A stretch of 64,000 bases of DNA from Chryseobacterium flavum (GCF_003385595.1 NZ_QNUE01000008.1:62001-126000), one strand, 5' to 3'; shown: positions 35,820-45,824, counted from the stretch's first letter. Numbers and translations: made by a program. The notes: generated by a model not told the origin, from the sequence alone.

Positions 35820-36806
35820 ATGAACGACTTTAAAGATAAAAGTATCATATTAGCAGTTCCAAATCATTTTGGGCTACCGAAGGTTTTTAAAAAGAATCTT
35901 GAGTATCTTGGTTTTAAAGTTTTTATTGTAGAACATGATTGCTCGCAGGTAAAACTTAGTGCTGAAGAGTCCCTGATTCATATTTATAAAAAAGCATTCG
36001 GCAACAACAGGACTTTTAAAGCTAAGATATTGGCCGAAAAAAAGGAACAACCGCAGCTGTTTTTTCTGGATAAGATCAGCCAGGCAGATTATGCTCTGGT
36101 GGTCCGCCCGGATTTATTCAGTAAAAATGTTTTGGCAAAAATCCAGCAAAAAAGCAACTATACCGTTGCTTATCAATGGGATGGGATGCAACGATTTCCT
36201 TTAGCCGGGGATACTATTCAATATTTTGATCGTTTTTTTGTTTTTGATAAAAGAGATACTATAAAGTACCCCCAAACGAAACATATTCATAATTTCTACT
36301 TTGATTATCTGCCTGAAAGCTCTGAAATAAAACAGGATTTATTCTTTGTAGGAACTTTTATGAGAGATCGTATTGATGAACTTTGCAACCTTTCGGTATT
36401 ATTTCAGGAAATAAACCTGAAAACCAATATCAATGTTATTTACAATAAAGAAAAGCATATCAGGAAATATCGTAATTTCCCTATACATTTTACAAAAAAC
36501 GGAATGAGTTTCGAGGAAAATATGAAAAATGCAAAAGCTTCAAATATTATTCTTGATTTTCAGAATTCTATTCATAAAGGATTATCATTCAGGGTTTTTG
36601 AAGCAGTAGGATTCAGAAAAAAACTGATCACAAATAATGAGCTGGTGAAAAACTATGATTTTTATAACCCAAATAATATATTTCTTTTGAATCAACATAA
36701 TTTATCTGAAGTCAAAGACTTCCTGAATACTGATTATATTCGTTCTTCTGAAGAAGTTTACCATAAGTATTCTTTTAGTAATTGGATACAGCTATTATTC
36801 AATTAA
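35820..36806 (+). CDS. Probable GT-B (CgeB-like) glycosyltransferase
   Basis: 328 residues. The N-terminal half resembles a Rossmann-type start ('IILAVPNHFGLPKVFKKNL') and includes 'YQWDGMQRFP'. The C-terminal half has 'FVGTFMRDRIDEL', 'GMSFEENMKNAKASNIILDF' and 'GLSFRVFEAVGFRKKLIT', as in CgeB-type glycosyltransferases, whose E-x-x-G site binds the nucleotide sugar. Two bases follow the previous gene. Substrate unknown. Confidence 0.7.
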   Translation: MNDFKDKSIILAVPNHFGLPKVFKKNLEYLGFKVFIVEHDCSQVKLSAEESLIHIYKKAFGNNRTFKAKILAEKKEQPQLFFLDKISQADYALVVRPDLFSKNVLAKIQQKSNYTVAYQWDGMQRFPLAGDTIQYFDRFFVFDKRDTIKYPQTKHIHNFYFDYLPESSEIKQDLFFVGTFMRDRIDELCNLSVLFQEINLKTNINVIYNKEKHIRKYRNFPIHFTKNGMSFEENMKNAKASNIILDFQNSIHKGLSFRVFEAVGFRKKLITNNELVKNYDFYNPNNIFLLNQHNLSEVKDFLNTDYIRSSEEVYHKYSFSNWIQLLFN

Positions 36807-36825
36807 AATAAATTAAATTTATTTC

Positions 36826-37791
36826 ATGAAAACTTCAGTTGCGCTTTGCACCTATAATGGAGAAAAATACATAAAACAACAGCTTGATTCTATCTTGAAA
36901 CAAACTGTTCCTGTAGATGAAATTATTGTATGTGATGATGGTTCTACAGATACCACTATTTCAATCATAAATTCTTACCAGAAACAGTATCCTGAAATAT
37001 TCAAAGTCCATATTAATGAACAAAATTTAAGGAGTGTAAAGAATTTTGAAAAAGCTGTGTCATTATGTACAAATGAAATCATATTTCTAAGTGATCAGGA
37101 TGACATTTGGATTGATGAAAAAGTACAGATTTATCTCAATCACTTTAATAAAAACCCCAACATTTCAGTAATTGCATCTAACGGTTACGGAATAGATGAA
37201 AATGACAATATTCTAAATGTTATAACAATCTGGGATGTAATCCCTTTTATAAGAAAAACAGGTAAAGAATTAAACTATTTTGAAATCATAAGTTTTTCCG
37301 GAAATATAGCAACCGGAGCAACAATGGCTATTAAAAAAGATTTTATTCAAAAAACAATTCCCTTTCCAATGGTTCCGGAATTTCACCATGACGAATGGAT
37401 TGCCTTAATAGCTGCCTCTGAAAATAAGTTTGATTTTTTAGATACAAAAACTTTTTATTACAGACAACATCAAAACCAGCAAGTAGGAGGAGTTTTTTTT
37501 GAAAACACAGAAAAAAGAAAGGATAGATTAATAAAATTTTTTAACCCTAATTTTAATGATATAAGTTTTTCAAACTACAAACATATTTTAAAACGAACCT
37601 GTAATTCTTATAAAAAGAATGTAGGTTTATTAAATAACACCACAATTCATAGGAATATATTTATAAAGAACATTGAACTGTTTGAAGGTATTTTTCATAA
37701 ATACAAACATGAGATGATGAAAAAATATCCTTTTCGTTCTTTTTTCTTAAACATATCAGATAAAATAAATAATAAGAGACAGCTAAAATGA
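36826..37791 (+). CDS. Glycosyltransferase family 2
   Basis: 321 residues. 'VALCTYNGEKYIKQQLDSIL' at the N-terminus, the donor-binding 'IIVCDDGSTDTTI' and 'IIFLSDQDDIWI' (DQD in the DxD place) define a GT2 of the rhamnosyltransferase-like type. Translational overlap (ATGA) with the next gene. Very AT-rich at the 3' end. Confidence 0.92.
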   Translation: MKTSVALCTYNGEKYIKQQLDSILKQTVPVDEIIVCDDGSTDTTISIINSYQKQYPEIFKVHINEQNLRSVKNFEKAVSLCTNEIIFLSDQDDIWIDEKVQIYLNHFNKNPNISVIASNGYGIDENDNILNVITIWDVIPFIRKTGKELNYFEIISFSGNIATGATMAIKKDFIQKTIPFPMVPEFHHDEWIALIAASENKFDFLDTKTFYYRQHQNQQVGGVFFENTEKRKDRLIKFFNPNFNDISFSNYKHILKRTCNSYKKNVGLLNNTTIHRNIFIKNIELFEGIFHKYKHEMMKKYPFRSFFLNISDKINNKRQLK

Positions 37792-39077
37792 ATCACAATT
37801 ACGGTATAAATATCTCAGGATACATCAATAAAGCTTTTGGCCTTGGAACAGCTGTAAGAGCCAATATCAATGCCATTCAATCTGTAGAAATTCCGTATGT
37901 TATTAATGACTTTAATTTAATAATGCCGGAAAGTACTGGGGAAATTAATTTTGAGCAAACCATTTCTTCTGAAAATCCTTTTGAAGTTAACCTTGTACAA
38001 ATAAATCCGGATAATTTAGCAAATACATTTAAAACAGTTGATCCCTCTTATTTTCAAAATAAATTTAACATTGCTTTCTGGGCTTGGGAGTTGGAGAATT
38101 TCCCTGATCAGTTTAGAGATTATTTTAATCTGTTTGATGAGATCTGGACTCCAAGTAATTTTTGCGTAGAAGCAATTTCTAAAGTTTCTCCTGTACCTGT
38201 TATCAGAATTATGCATTCTATAGAAATAGAGGAAACTCCTTATGGCAGAAAAGATTTCAATTTACCGGAGACTCCATTTATCTTTATGACCATGTTTGAT
38301 TATCATAGTTCAATAACCAGAAAAAATCCATTAGCCACGATCAATGCATATGAAATGGCTTTTGGCCGCAATAATGAAGATGTGATACTGGTTATTAAAA
38401 CATCTATCAGTAAAGAGTTTCCAAATGAAAAAGGCTTAATCTTAGATAGAATCAGCGATAACAAAAGTATTATTTTAATAGAGGAAATCTTCGAAAACAA
38501 TAAGCTTCATAGTCTGATTAATTGCTGCAATTGTTTCGTATCTCTTCATCGATCAGAAGGATTTGGATTAACAATGGCTGAAGCCATGTATTTAGGAAAA
38601 CCAGTTATTGCTACAGCTTATTCCGCCAATACTGAGTTTATGAATATCAATAACCATTTTCCTGTTAAATATGATTTAATCGGAACAGGGAATGAATATT
38701 ATTTTAGCAATGATAAAGATATTTGGGCCGATGCCAATGTAGCTCATGCTTCCGAACAAATGTTTTTGGTATTTAATAATGAAAGCTTATCAAAACAAAT
38801 AGCTCAAAAAGGACAGGATGATGTAAAAAAATTTTTGTCTCCAAAAAAGATTGGCAACCAGATTAAGCAAAGACTCGATTTTATCTATACGGAGCTAATA
38901 GGAAAAGTATCACAAAGCGAATCAAAAAATGAAATGCTTTTAAGATTTGAAAATAATTCATTAAAAGAAAAGCTTGATAAGATAAGAAGTATCAAGAGTG
39001 TTCAATGGAAAATTAAATTCAAAAATTTACAAAATAAATTAACTGGAAAAAACAGAAAATATTTCTGGGAAGATTAA
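37788..39077 (+). CDS. Glycosyltransferase family 4 (GT-B)
   Basis: 429 residues. 'NYGINISGYINKAFGLGTA' at the start and, in the C-terminal lobe, 'CCNCFVSLHRSEGFGLTMAEAMYLGKPVIAT' (in parts: HRSEGFGL, MYLGKPVIAT) hold the EX7E signature of GT4. 'IAFWAWELENFP' resembles mannosyltransferases of LPS clusters. Overlaps the previous gene by four bases (ATGA) and the convergent minus-strand gene by four (TTAA). Confidence 0.9.
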   Translation: MNHNYGINISGYINKAFGLGTAVRANINAIQSVEIPYVINDFNLIMPESTGEINFEQTISSENPFEVNLVQINPDNLANTFKTVDPSYFQNKFNIAFWAWELENFPDQFRDYFNLFDEIWTPSNFCVEAISKVSPVPVIRIMHSIEIEETPYGRKDFNLPETPFIFMTMFDYHSSITRKNPLATINAYEMAFGRNNEDVILVIKTSISKEFPNEKGLILDRISDNKSIILIEEIFENNKLHSLINCCNCFVSLHRSEGFGLTMAEAMYLGKPVIATAYSANTEFMNINNHFPVKYDLIGTGNEYYFSNDKDIWADANVAHASEQMFLVFNNESLSKQIAQKGQDDVKKFLSPKKIGNQIKQRLDFIYTELIGKVSQSESKNEMLLRFENNSLKEKLDKIRSIKSVQWKIKFKNLQNKLTGKNRKYFWED

Positions 39078-39715
39078 GTTAACGTATCATAAAATTCATT
39101 TTGTTTTTTTTGTTTTTCAACGTCTTTTCTATGAATTAAACATAAATTATTTTCTGCCGGAATATATTTTACTTTCCTATATCCATAAAAGGTTTCGTGG
39201 ACTTTATTTTTCCAGAATATATTTTTATTATTTTTAATAATTCTGGGCTGATAGTCAGGGAAGTTAATATATCCCATTTCATTTATATCCCATTTCATTT
39301 TCCGAATATAATCTTCTGTAATACCGTCGACAATATTTATTCTTGGTACAAAAAAGCAATCTCCACGACTTTCTTTTCTTAGATAGGCTTTCAGGGTCTT
39401 AATAAGATCTTCTTCGGGATATTCATCAGCATCAATTTGGAAAAGATATCGACATTCTGCATGTTTAATGAGATTATTTTTAAATGTAGCAAAATCACCA
39501 TTAAGTTGAGCTTCAATAATTTTAACCTTTGATTTATAATTTTCCAATACTTCTCCCACTTTTTGATCAGGAGCTGTCATATCTCTTAAAATAATAACCT
39601 CATCTTTTTTATCGATTAAAGGCAATAATACATCCAAAAGTTTGCACAGCTCTTTGGATTCGTTGCATACAGTTATACCATAGGAAATCGTAACTGGTTT
39701 AAGAAAATCAAACAT
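39074..39715 (-). CDS. Glycosyltransferase family 2, short form
   Basis: 213 residues. 'TISYGITVCNESKELCKLL' at the start, 'YLFQIDADEYPEEDLI' (DAD as the metal site) and 'VHETFYGYRKVKYIP' at the C-terminal side match small GT2 enzymes with WaaE/KdtX-like features. Together with the next minus-strand gene it lies directly downstream of the perforin-type gene on the same strand. Substrate unknown. Confidence 0.85.
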   Translation of the reverse strand: MFDFLKPVTISYGITVCNESKELCKLLDVLLPLIDKKDEVIILRDMTAPDQKVGEVLENYKSKVKIIEAQLNGDFATFKNNLIKHAECRYLFQIDADEYPEEDLIKTLKAYLRKESRGDCFFVPRINIVDGITEDYIRKMKWDINEMGYINFPDYQPRIIKNNKNIFWKNKVHETFYGYRKVKYIPAENNLCLIHRKDVEKQKKQNEFYDTLT

Positions 39716-39725
39716 ATCTCTTCTA

Positions 39726-40523
39726 TTAATTATAAACTATCGGGTAATTACCCGAAAAATGAACAAAGTAATTCTCTGCAATTAATTCTTTTACAAACGA
39801 CTTATATAATTGAGTAGGATAGAAACAATATCCTGTTTTTTTTAGGTAATATTTTTTTAAAAATTTCAATACTTTTTTCTCATGAAGTTCTACCTGATTC
39901 CCTTTTTCAGTCCCTTTTATTTTATATAAAATCTGAACATTAAATTTATCCGGAAGAGCTTCAAACCAACTATTAATCTGGGAAAAATAAGCAAAAGGTG
40001 ATTCTTCAAAACTATTCAGTTCTCCTTGATTATGATCTGAATAATAATATTCTTTAAATGTATCAGCAATTTTTTTAGGTCTGAAAACAAATACACCTCC
40101 ATTGATACTCCCCTGTAACAAAGGATGGGGGGTAAAATGACGATCTGTAAAATATACCTCGTTGGTTTCTTCTAATATTCTTGGAATATGTCTCCAAGTT
40201 CTGTTGAACTCTTCTGTTCCTCTGGGATCTAAAATGGCTCCGAAATACTTATCTTCGGGGAGGTATTCAAAAACTGAAGGAGCCTTATCTGAAATAATTA
40301 TATCCAGATCTAAGAAAAGAACTACATCATAGGTTTGCATTACGGATGGTATCAATAACTTTTGAGCCAGGAGTGGCCTGTGGAAATTTCCATCCAACGG
40401 TTGATCAATAACTTTTATATCAGCTCCGCACTTTTTAGCATAATGTTCAAACTGGATCTTATTTCTTTCATACATTTTCCAGTATTTTTCTCCTACGATA
40501 AAAAGGCAAATTGCTTTTTTCAT
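39726..40523 (-). CDS. Glycosyltransferase, family 8-like nucleotide-sugar transferase
   Basis: 265 residues. 'YDVVLFLDLDIIISDKAPSV' holds DLD, the DxD of GT8-type enzymes, and 'LLQGSINGGVFVFRPKK' matches the acceptor/donor loop seen in them. 'HFSGNYPIVY' near the end fits the C-terminal HxxG motif. It lies ten bases upstream of the minus-strand GT2 and after the terminator of the perforin-type gene. Confidence 0.8.
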   Translation of the reverse strand: MKKAICLFIVGEKYWKMYERNKIQFEHYAKKCGADIKVIDQPLDGNFHRPLLAQKLLIPSVMQTYDVVLFLDLDIIISDKAPSVFEYLPEDKYFGAILDPRGTEEFNRTWRHIPRILEETNEVYFTDRHFTPHPLLQGSINGGVFVFRPKKIADTFKEYYYSDHNQGELNSFEESPFAYFSQINSWFEALPDKFNVQILYKIKGTEKGNQVELHEKKVLKFLKKYYLKKTGYCFYPTQLYKSFVKELIAENYFVHFSGNYPIVYN

Positions 40524-40563
40524 TGATTATCTAAATGTTTTTAATCATACAAAAATACATTTA

Positions 40564-40608
40564 AAAAGATAAAGCTGTATGAAATAATCATACAGCTTTA
40601 TCTTTTTA
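40564..40608 (-). terminator. Strong terminator between the MACPF gene and the minus-strand glycosyltransferases
   Basis: AAAAAGATAAAGCTGTATGA pairs over all 20 bases with the complement at 40589-40608 around an AATAA loop, with A and T tails on the two sides. It stops minus-strand transcription 17 bases after the MACPF stop. Confidence 0.93.
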
Positions 40609-40624
40609 TTTTTTATTTCATTGA

Positions 40625-42024
40625 TTAATAAGCATAGAAAGCAATACCTTCTGCTATATACTCACGTGGGGTAACCGGAGCTCCTCCCGGTGAAGCAACA
40701 TAGTAATGATCCTTCTGAGATGGACTATAAAATTGATAAATTGGTTTTTTTGTGCTGTCCATAGTAGCATAAAAAGCAATTCCCTCATATGTATAAGTAG
40801 CAGGAGTGCCCAGATAGGTTGAATAATAGTGATCTTTCTCTTGTGGGCTATAATATTGATAAACTGGAATTGTTCCAGGTGCCTTATAGCTATACGCCTT
40901 GAAAAATTCTCCCTCAGCAACATAAGTATTTGGCGTTCCTGGCCAAGTAGAAAGGAAGTGATCTCTTTCTTGTCCGCTATAGAATCCGTATATTGGAACT
41001 GGAATATAATCCAACATTACTTTATTATCGATCAGGTACTGAATAACATAAGATTTAAGCGAAGCTTTTTTTGCAGGATCTTTTACCAAATCAAAAATAA
41101 ATACTAATCCATTATTTCCAAAATCTACCAATACAGAGTTATTTGGTGTCGAACTGTTCTGCCAGCCTGCAATATTAATTTTAGGATTGTTTTGATCAAG
41201 ATTTAACTCCCCAATTAGGCCTTTTGAAGGATCTCCCCCTCTTGTTCTGTAAGAGAGTTTTTTAGAAAAATTCTTGGTAGATTCTGATGTATTTACATCA
41301 TTTTCAACATTTACATCAAAAATACCTTTCATTCCGACTTTCACTCCAATTCTTGCTGCCCGTTCACGATCTTCATTACGAGTCTCAGATTGAAATATAA
41401 TATCCATTTTGGCTCCTGTATAAATGTCTACTGCAACATGAGTTCCATAATACTGTACAATTTGTTGAGGCGTTTTAGTCTGCAAGTCTTGTTCAAATTC
41501 CGGAGTCACATAATCTGATAACATTTCTGTTGTAGCATTAAATCTAAGTCTTTTTTGCTTAATTAATAGATTGTAGCTACCATAAATGTATTTTGCATCA
41601 AATTTGTTGTTGGTTGTCACTGCTGAGTTAAATCCTACCGAAAGTGTTTTTTTAAATAATGGGATTCCGGCAGTAACATCCACTTTTGTTGAAATCATCT
41701 TAGAATAAGACTCAGCATTTTCTCCATAATCTTCTACATATTCTTGTGAAAAAGTGTTCTCAGACATCAACCTTCCACTTTGCTCCATTTTAAAACGATC
41801 AATATCAATCACCTTAAATCCCGCGGCATTTGCATTTGCATATTCACCTGCCGCATTATACCCGTGCCCCAAGACATCATATATTCCATCACCTGCAGAT
41901 CTTGCTAAAGTTGAAGGATTACTTTGCCTACATTTTCAGGTGTTACTTCATTATTTAAATCTTCAGAACAAGAAGTAATAAAAAGTAGTAAAGTACTGAA
42001 ATAAAATAAAAATTGTTTTTTCAT
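40625..42024 (-). pseudogene. MAC/perforin-domain lipoprotein with C-terminal DUF5648-like repeats, frameshifted after codon 34
   Basis: From the ATG at 42024 the frame gives a lipoprotein signal (MKKQFLFYFSTLLLFITSC, Cys19) but stops at TAG 41905-41907. One extra A in the AAA at 41923-41925 joins it to the long frame through residues SNPSTLARSAGDG and gives about 466 residues. The MACPF signature 'YYGTHV' lies near residues 192-197 of the restored protein. Residues of about 343-466 hold three repeats of roughly 35-40 residues ('IPVYGFYSGQERDH', 'IPVYQYYSPQEKDH', 'KPIYQFYSPSQKDH'). The downstream part alone could start at TTG 41872 but would lack a signal. Either a genuine frameshift or a sequencing error in a short A run. 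Confidence 0.82.
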
Positions 42025-42425
42025 ATATTTTTTTTAATTATCGCAAAATTACTATTTATACACTTTTAAACAGCATAATTAAAGTGAAATATATCACTAT
42101 AAAAAGACAAAAAAACAATGAAAAACACGTATATTACGAAGAAGGATAAAAATATTAATTCTCGTACATAAGAATTTTAATTAAAAAAACAAATTCCTAA
42201 TCAACAACAAACGAAAACAATTTAACAAAAATCTTTTCTTTATGAATTTAATGCTTATTCACCAACTATGCATTAGAATCAATAAATAACTATTTTACAT
42301 GTATGTAAGGGATAACAGGAATAAAAACAATTTCTATTTTACACCCTTGCTTATAATAAAATAAATTTACCCTCTAAACTTTTAAAACCTATAAATTAAG
42401 TAAATTTGCAAAAATTAAAATTGAA
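42025..42425. other. AT-rich gap upstream of the MACPF gene and gltX
   Basis: About 400 bases with no gene of useful length. It holds the promoter regions of the divergent MACPF and gltX genes. No inverted repeats, att-like duplication or tRNA was seen. Confidence 0.7.
42401..42408 (+). promoter_or_regulatory. -7 box (TAAATTTG) for gltX
   Basis: TAAATTTG lies 17 bases before the gltX ATG and matches TAnnTTTG. Confidence 0.55.
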
Positions 42426-43934
42426 ATGGAGAAAGTAAGAGTACGTTTTGCTCCAAGTCCCACCGGACCTTTGCATTTAGGAGGCGTAAGAACTGCATTA
42501 TATGATTATCTTTTTGCTAAAAACCAGGGAGGAGAGTTTGTATTAAGAATCGAAGATACGGATACTGCAAGATATGTGGAAGGAGCTGAGGAATATATTG
42601 AAGAAGCCTTAGAATGGTGTGGTATCATTCCTGATGAAAGCCCTAAGAAAGGAGGAAAATTTGCTCCTTACAGACAATCTGAAAGAAGAGATATCTATGA
42701 CAGATATACTGAACAAATCTTAAAAACGGATTATGCCTATCTTGCTTTTGACACCCCGGAGGAACTGGATACAATGCGTGCAGAATTTGAAGCCAGGGGG
42801 GAGGTATTTTCTTATGACAACAAAACAAGAAACCGTCTGAGAAATAGTCTTGCTCTTTCAGAAGATGAAGTTCAAAGGTTATTGGATGAAAAAACACCAT
42901 ATGTTGTAAGATTTAAAATGCCTGTTGACAGAGTTCTGAATCTTGAAGATATTATCCGTGGAAAATTTTCTGTTAATACCAATACTCTAGATGATAAGGT
43001 TTTGGTAAAAAATGATGGTATGCCTACCTATCATTTTGCCAATATTATTGACGACCATGAAATGGAAATTTCTCATGTCATCCGTGGTGAAGAATGGCTG
43101 CCATCGCTGGGGCTGCATACTTTATTGTATGAAGCGATGCAATGGAAGGCTCCACAATTTGCTCACCTTTCACTGATTTTAAAACCTGAGGGAAAAGGGA
43201 AGTTAAGTAAAAGAGACGGTGATAAGTTCGGATTTCCGGTATTCCCGCTTGATTTCAAAGACCCTGCAACAGGAATTGTTTCAAAAGGATATAGAGAAAA
43301 TGGCTACCTTCCTGAAGCATTCATTAATATGGTAGCTCTATTGGGATGGTCTCCTGCAGATGATAAGGAAATCCTTTCTATGGATGAGATGATCAGAGAG
43401 TTTGATCTTCATAAAGTACATAAAGCGGGTGCCAGATTCAGTAAAGAAAAATCAGAATGGTTCAATCATCAGTATATTCAGCTAAAATCTGATGAAGAGC
43501 TTCTGCAGATTCTTAAAAAAACTGACCTTGATCTTTCAGGTTCATCGGATGAAAAATTATTAAAAGTGATTCATCTGATGAAAGAAAGAGCAACTTTTCC
43601 AAAAGATATTTATGAAAATGGAAAGTTTTTCTTTACTTCCCCGGTTGCTTACGATGAAAAAGCATCAAAAAAAGCCTGGAATGATGAAACCTCTGCTATT
43701 TTAGGAGAATTAGCATCCGTTCTTTCAACAACTGATTTCAGTACTGAAATGTTAAAGCAAACTGTTCACGACTTTGCTGACAATAAGGGTTTAGGAATGG
43801 GTAAAGTTATGATGCCATTACGTTTATCTTTAGTAGGAGAGCTTAAAGGCCCGGACGTTCCGGATATCATGGAAATCATTGGAAAAGAGGAAACTATATC
43901 CAGAATAAACAATGCTGTAAATAATTTTAAATAA
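42426..43934 (+). CDS. gltX: Glutamyl-tRNA synthetase
   Basis: 502 residues. The HIGH-type motif is '[20 protein letters not shown]' (HLGG at about residues 17-20) and the KMSKS-type motif is '[14 protein letters not shown]'. '[15 protein letters not shown]' and '[11 protein letters not shown]' complete the catalytic domain, and a C-terminal helical anticodon-binding domain follows. It charges tRNA-Glu. accA follows after 49 bases from its own promoter. Confidence 0.97.
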   Translation: MEKVRVRFAPSPTGPLHLGGVRTALYDYLFAKNQGGEFVLRIEDTDTARYVEGAEEYIEEALEWCGIIPDESPKKGGKFAPYRQSERRDIYDRYTEQILKTDYAYLAFDTPEELDTMRAEFEARGEVFSYDNKTRNRLRNSLALSEDEVQRLLDEKTPYVVRFKMPVDRVLNLEDIIRGKFSVNTNTLDDKVLVKNDGMPTYHFANIIDDHEMEISHVIRGEEWLPSLGLHTLLYEAMQWKAPQFAHLSLILKPEGKGKLSKRDGDKFGFPVFPLDFKDPATGIVSKGYRENGYLPEAFINMVALLGWSPADDKEILSMDEMIREFDLHKVHKAGARFSKEKSEWFNHQYIQLKSDEELLQILKKTDLDLSGSSDEKLLKVIHLMKERATFPKDIYENGKFFFTSPVAYDEKASKKAWNDETSAILGELASVLSTTDFSTEMLKQTVHDFADNKGLGMGKVMMPLRLSLVGELKGPDVPDIMEIIGKEETISRINNAVNNFK

Positions 43935-43952
43935 AATTACCATAATTTTTCA

Positions 43953-43960
43953 TACATTTG
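43953..43960 (+). promoter_or_regulatory. -7 box (TACATTTG) for accA
   Basis: TACATTTG lies 23 bases before the accA ATG and matches TAnnTTTG. Confidence 0.55.
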
Positions 43961-43983
43961 AAAGATTTAATTTACTTCAAGAA

Positions 43984-44940
43984 ATGGAATATTTAAGTTT
44001 CGAACTTCCTATCAAAGAATTAATGGATCAATACCAGACCTGTTCTTTAGTAGGAGAAGAAAGTGGTGTTGATGTAAAATTAGCATGCAGCCAAATTGAG
44101 GATAAGATTTTAGAAAAGAAAAAAGAAATCTATGAAAATCTTACACCTTGGCAAAGAGTACAACTGTCCCGTCACCCAGATCGTCCTTACACATTAGACT
44201 ATATTAATGGGATGGCAGACAAAGGCAGTTTCTTAGAACTTCACGGAGATAGAAATTTCGCTGATGATCCGGCAATGATTGGAGGATTGATTACCTTAGA
44301 TGGCCAGAAAGTAATGGTTATAGGGACTCAGAAAGGAAGGACCACAAAAGAAAGACAGCATAGAAGATTTGGGATGCCAAATCCTGAAGGATACAGAAAA
44401 GCTTTAAGATTAATGAAGCTTGCTGAAAAATTTAATATCCCTGTAGTAACTTTAGTTGATACACCAGGAGCATATCCGGGACTGGAAGCTGAAGAAAGAG
44501 GACAGGGAGAAGCTATTGCAAGAAACATTTTTGAAATGGTTCAGCTTAAAACCCCGATCTTCACTTATATTATCGGAGAAGGAGCAAGTGGCGGAGCCTT
44601 GGGAATAGGTGTTGGAAATAAAGTATATATGTTGGAAAATACTTGGTATACTGTAATTGCGCCTGAAAGCTGCTCTTCTATCTTATGGAGGAACTGGGAT
44701 CACAAAGAAGATGCAGCCAATGCATTGAATCTTACTCCCCAGGATGCATTAAGGGAAAAATTTATTGACGGCATTATTGAAGAACCACTTGGAGGAGCTC
44801 ATTATGACCCGGAAACCACTTATTTAAATTTAAAAAATTCTATTCTGCAAAATATCAAAGCTTTTTCTAAATTTACAGGACAGGAGCTTGAAACCCAGAG
44901 ACAGGATAAATTTATTGCAATGGGGCAATTTAAAGGATAA
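43984..44940 (+). CDS. accA: Acetyl-CoA carboxylase carboxyltransferase subunit alpha
   Basis: 318 residues, the usual AccA length. '[14 protein letters not shown]' near the start, '[17 protein letters not shown]' and '[20 protein letters not shown]' (AccA signature), then '[20 protein letters not shown]'. It transfers CO2 from biotin to acetyl-CoA together with AccD, which is not in the window. It completes, with accB-accC at 30353-32289, three of the four subunits. Confidence 0.97.
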   Translation: MEYLSFELPIKELMDQYQTCSLVGEESGVDVKLACSQIEDKILEKKKEIYENLTPWQRVQLSRHPDRPYTLDYINGMADKGSFLELHGDRNFADDPAMIGGLITLDGQKVMVIGTQKGRTTKERQHRRFGMPNPEGYRKALRLMKLAEKFNIPVVTLVDTPGAYPGLEAEERGQGEAIARNIFEMVQLKTPIFTYIIGEGASGGALGIGVGNKVYMLENTWYTVIAPESCSSILWRNWDHKEDAANALNLTPQDALREKFIDGIIEEPLGGAHYDPETTYLNLKNSILQNIKAFSKFTGQELETQRQDKFIAMGQFKG

Positions 44941-44945
44941 AAAAA

Positions 44946-44977
44946 CAAAAAGGTTAAGAGTTTTTCTTAACCTTTTT
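44946..44977 (+). terminator. Terminator of accA
   Basis: AAAAAGGTTAAG and CTTAACCTTTTTT pair six bases after the accA stop. Confidence 0.88.
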
Positions 44978-44997
44978 TAATAAGCTTTAGTCTTCTT

Positions 44998-45741
44998 CTA
45001 ATCAGCAATATTAAGTGCTATTTCAATGTCCTGGTTAATTCTTTTCAATGAAGAATATTTGGCATCACATACCATTGTTGTAAGAATATATTCTCCTTTT
45101 TCAATCAAAATAAAATTTTCTCCTTTTGCAGGAACACTTAAATTATAATATTTCTTACCGTTTATCTTTACGATCAGATTACAATTTGAGCGATTTTTAA
45201 TGTTAACATAAGCCTCATTTTTATTGATATCATTATTAAAGAGATGAGTAAGCATAGCCGCTCTCTTTTTATTTTCTTCACTAGGTCCAGCCTTTGTGCC
45301 AGCACTTTTGGCAGATCCTGCCGAAGCATAACTTACAGCTCTTTCTTCTCTTAAAGCATTAATCGCAGCAGTTGTCTTATCATTGGCAGATGTATTATTA
45401 TTTGCAGCAAGCACCTTACCACTATTCAGTTCATTATTTTTAACAATCTTTTCAATCTTATCCTTACTAATTGGCTTTACTGTGGGTTTAGCTTCCGGTG
45501 AATTATCTGCCATAATGATTTCCATTAATTTTCTTTTAAAGTAATCTGTTTTTTCGTGACCCGGATTTTGTTTAATAAAACCAGCAACTACCCTTGCTTC
45601 TTTTGAAATCTCTGCCTCCTGTTCCGTATAAATAATAACAGTTTCTTTTTCTACAACAGCTTTAGATTTTGATTTTTTCTTTTTTTGTGAAAAACCAAGA
45701 GAAAAAATGCATATAAATAAGAGGAAGAAGATTTTTTTCAT
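44998..45741 (-). CDS. Secreted protein with C-terminal DUF6759-type domain (paralogue 1)
   Basis: 247 residues with a signal peptide (MKKIFFLLFICIFSLGFSQ). A Lys-rich start and a variable middle lead to a C-terminal module of about 85 residues: 'HLFNNDINKNEAYVNIKN', 'NCNLIVKINGKKYYNLSVPA', 'FILIEKGEYILTTMVC'. The same module occurs in three other genes of the window (57459, 59026 and 59730). I believe it is DUF6759 but cannot confirm the number. Divergent from tsf. Function unknown; probably envelope-associated. Confidence 0.8.
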   Translation of the reverse strand: MKKIFFLLFICIFSLGFSQKKKKSKSKAVVEKETVIIYTEQEAEISKEARVVAGFIKQNPGHEKTDYFKRKLMEIIMADNSPEAKPTVKPISKDKIEKIVKNNELNSGKVLAANNNTSANDKTTAAINALREERAVSYASAGSAKSAGTKAGPSEENKKRAAMLTHLFNNDINKNEAYVNIKNRSNCNLIVKINGKKYYNLSVPAKGENFILIEKGEYILTTMVCDAKYSSLKRINQDIEIALNIAD

Positions 45742-45816
45742 TAATCAAAACTTTAAAATAGTATTAAATATATTAATAACGTGAAAAGTCATTTTTTAGT
45801 TTATCATTAAAATCAT

Positions 45817-45824
45817 TATCTTTG
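45817..45824 (+). promoter_or_regulatory. -7 box (TATCTTTG) for tsf
   Basis: TATCTTTG lies 60 bases before the tsf ATG, showing that tsf has its own promoter here rather than depending on rpsB. Confidence 0.6.

Noticed and set aside
35020..40523. Complete O-antigen or capsule locus
   Set aside because: No Wzx, Wzy, ABC exporter or sugar-nucleotide synthesis genes are present, only transferase-type genes.
40654..40923. 89-codon frame inside the MACPF repeats
   Set aside because: It is another frame of the repeated region; the repeats in the main frame are coherent and explain the long open frame.
41370..41872. Reading the MACPF gene as a complete protein from TTG 41872
   Set aside because: It would lack any signal peptide, while a lipoprotein signal lies just upstream in another frame and joins with a one-base change.
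42025..42425. Possible att site or tRNA bordering the accessory region
   Set aside because: No tRNA-like fold, direct repeat or integrase was found on either side of the island.
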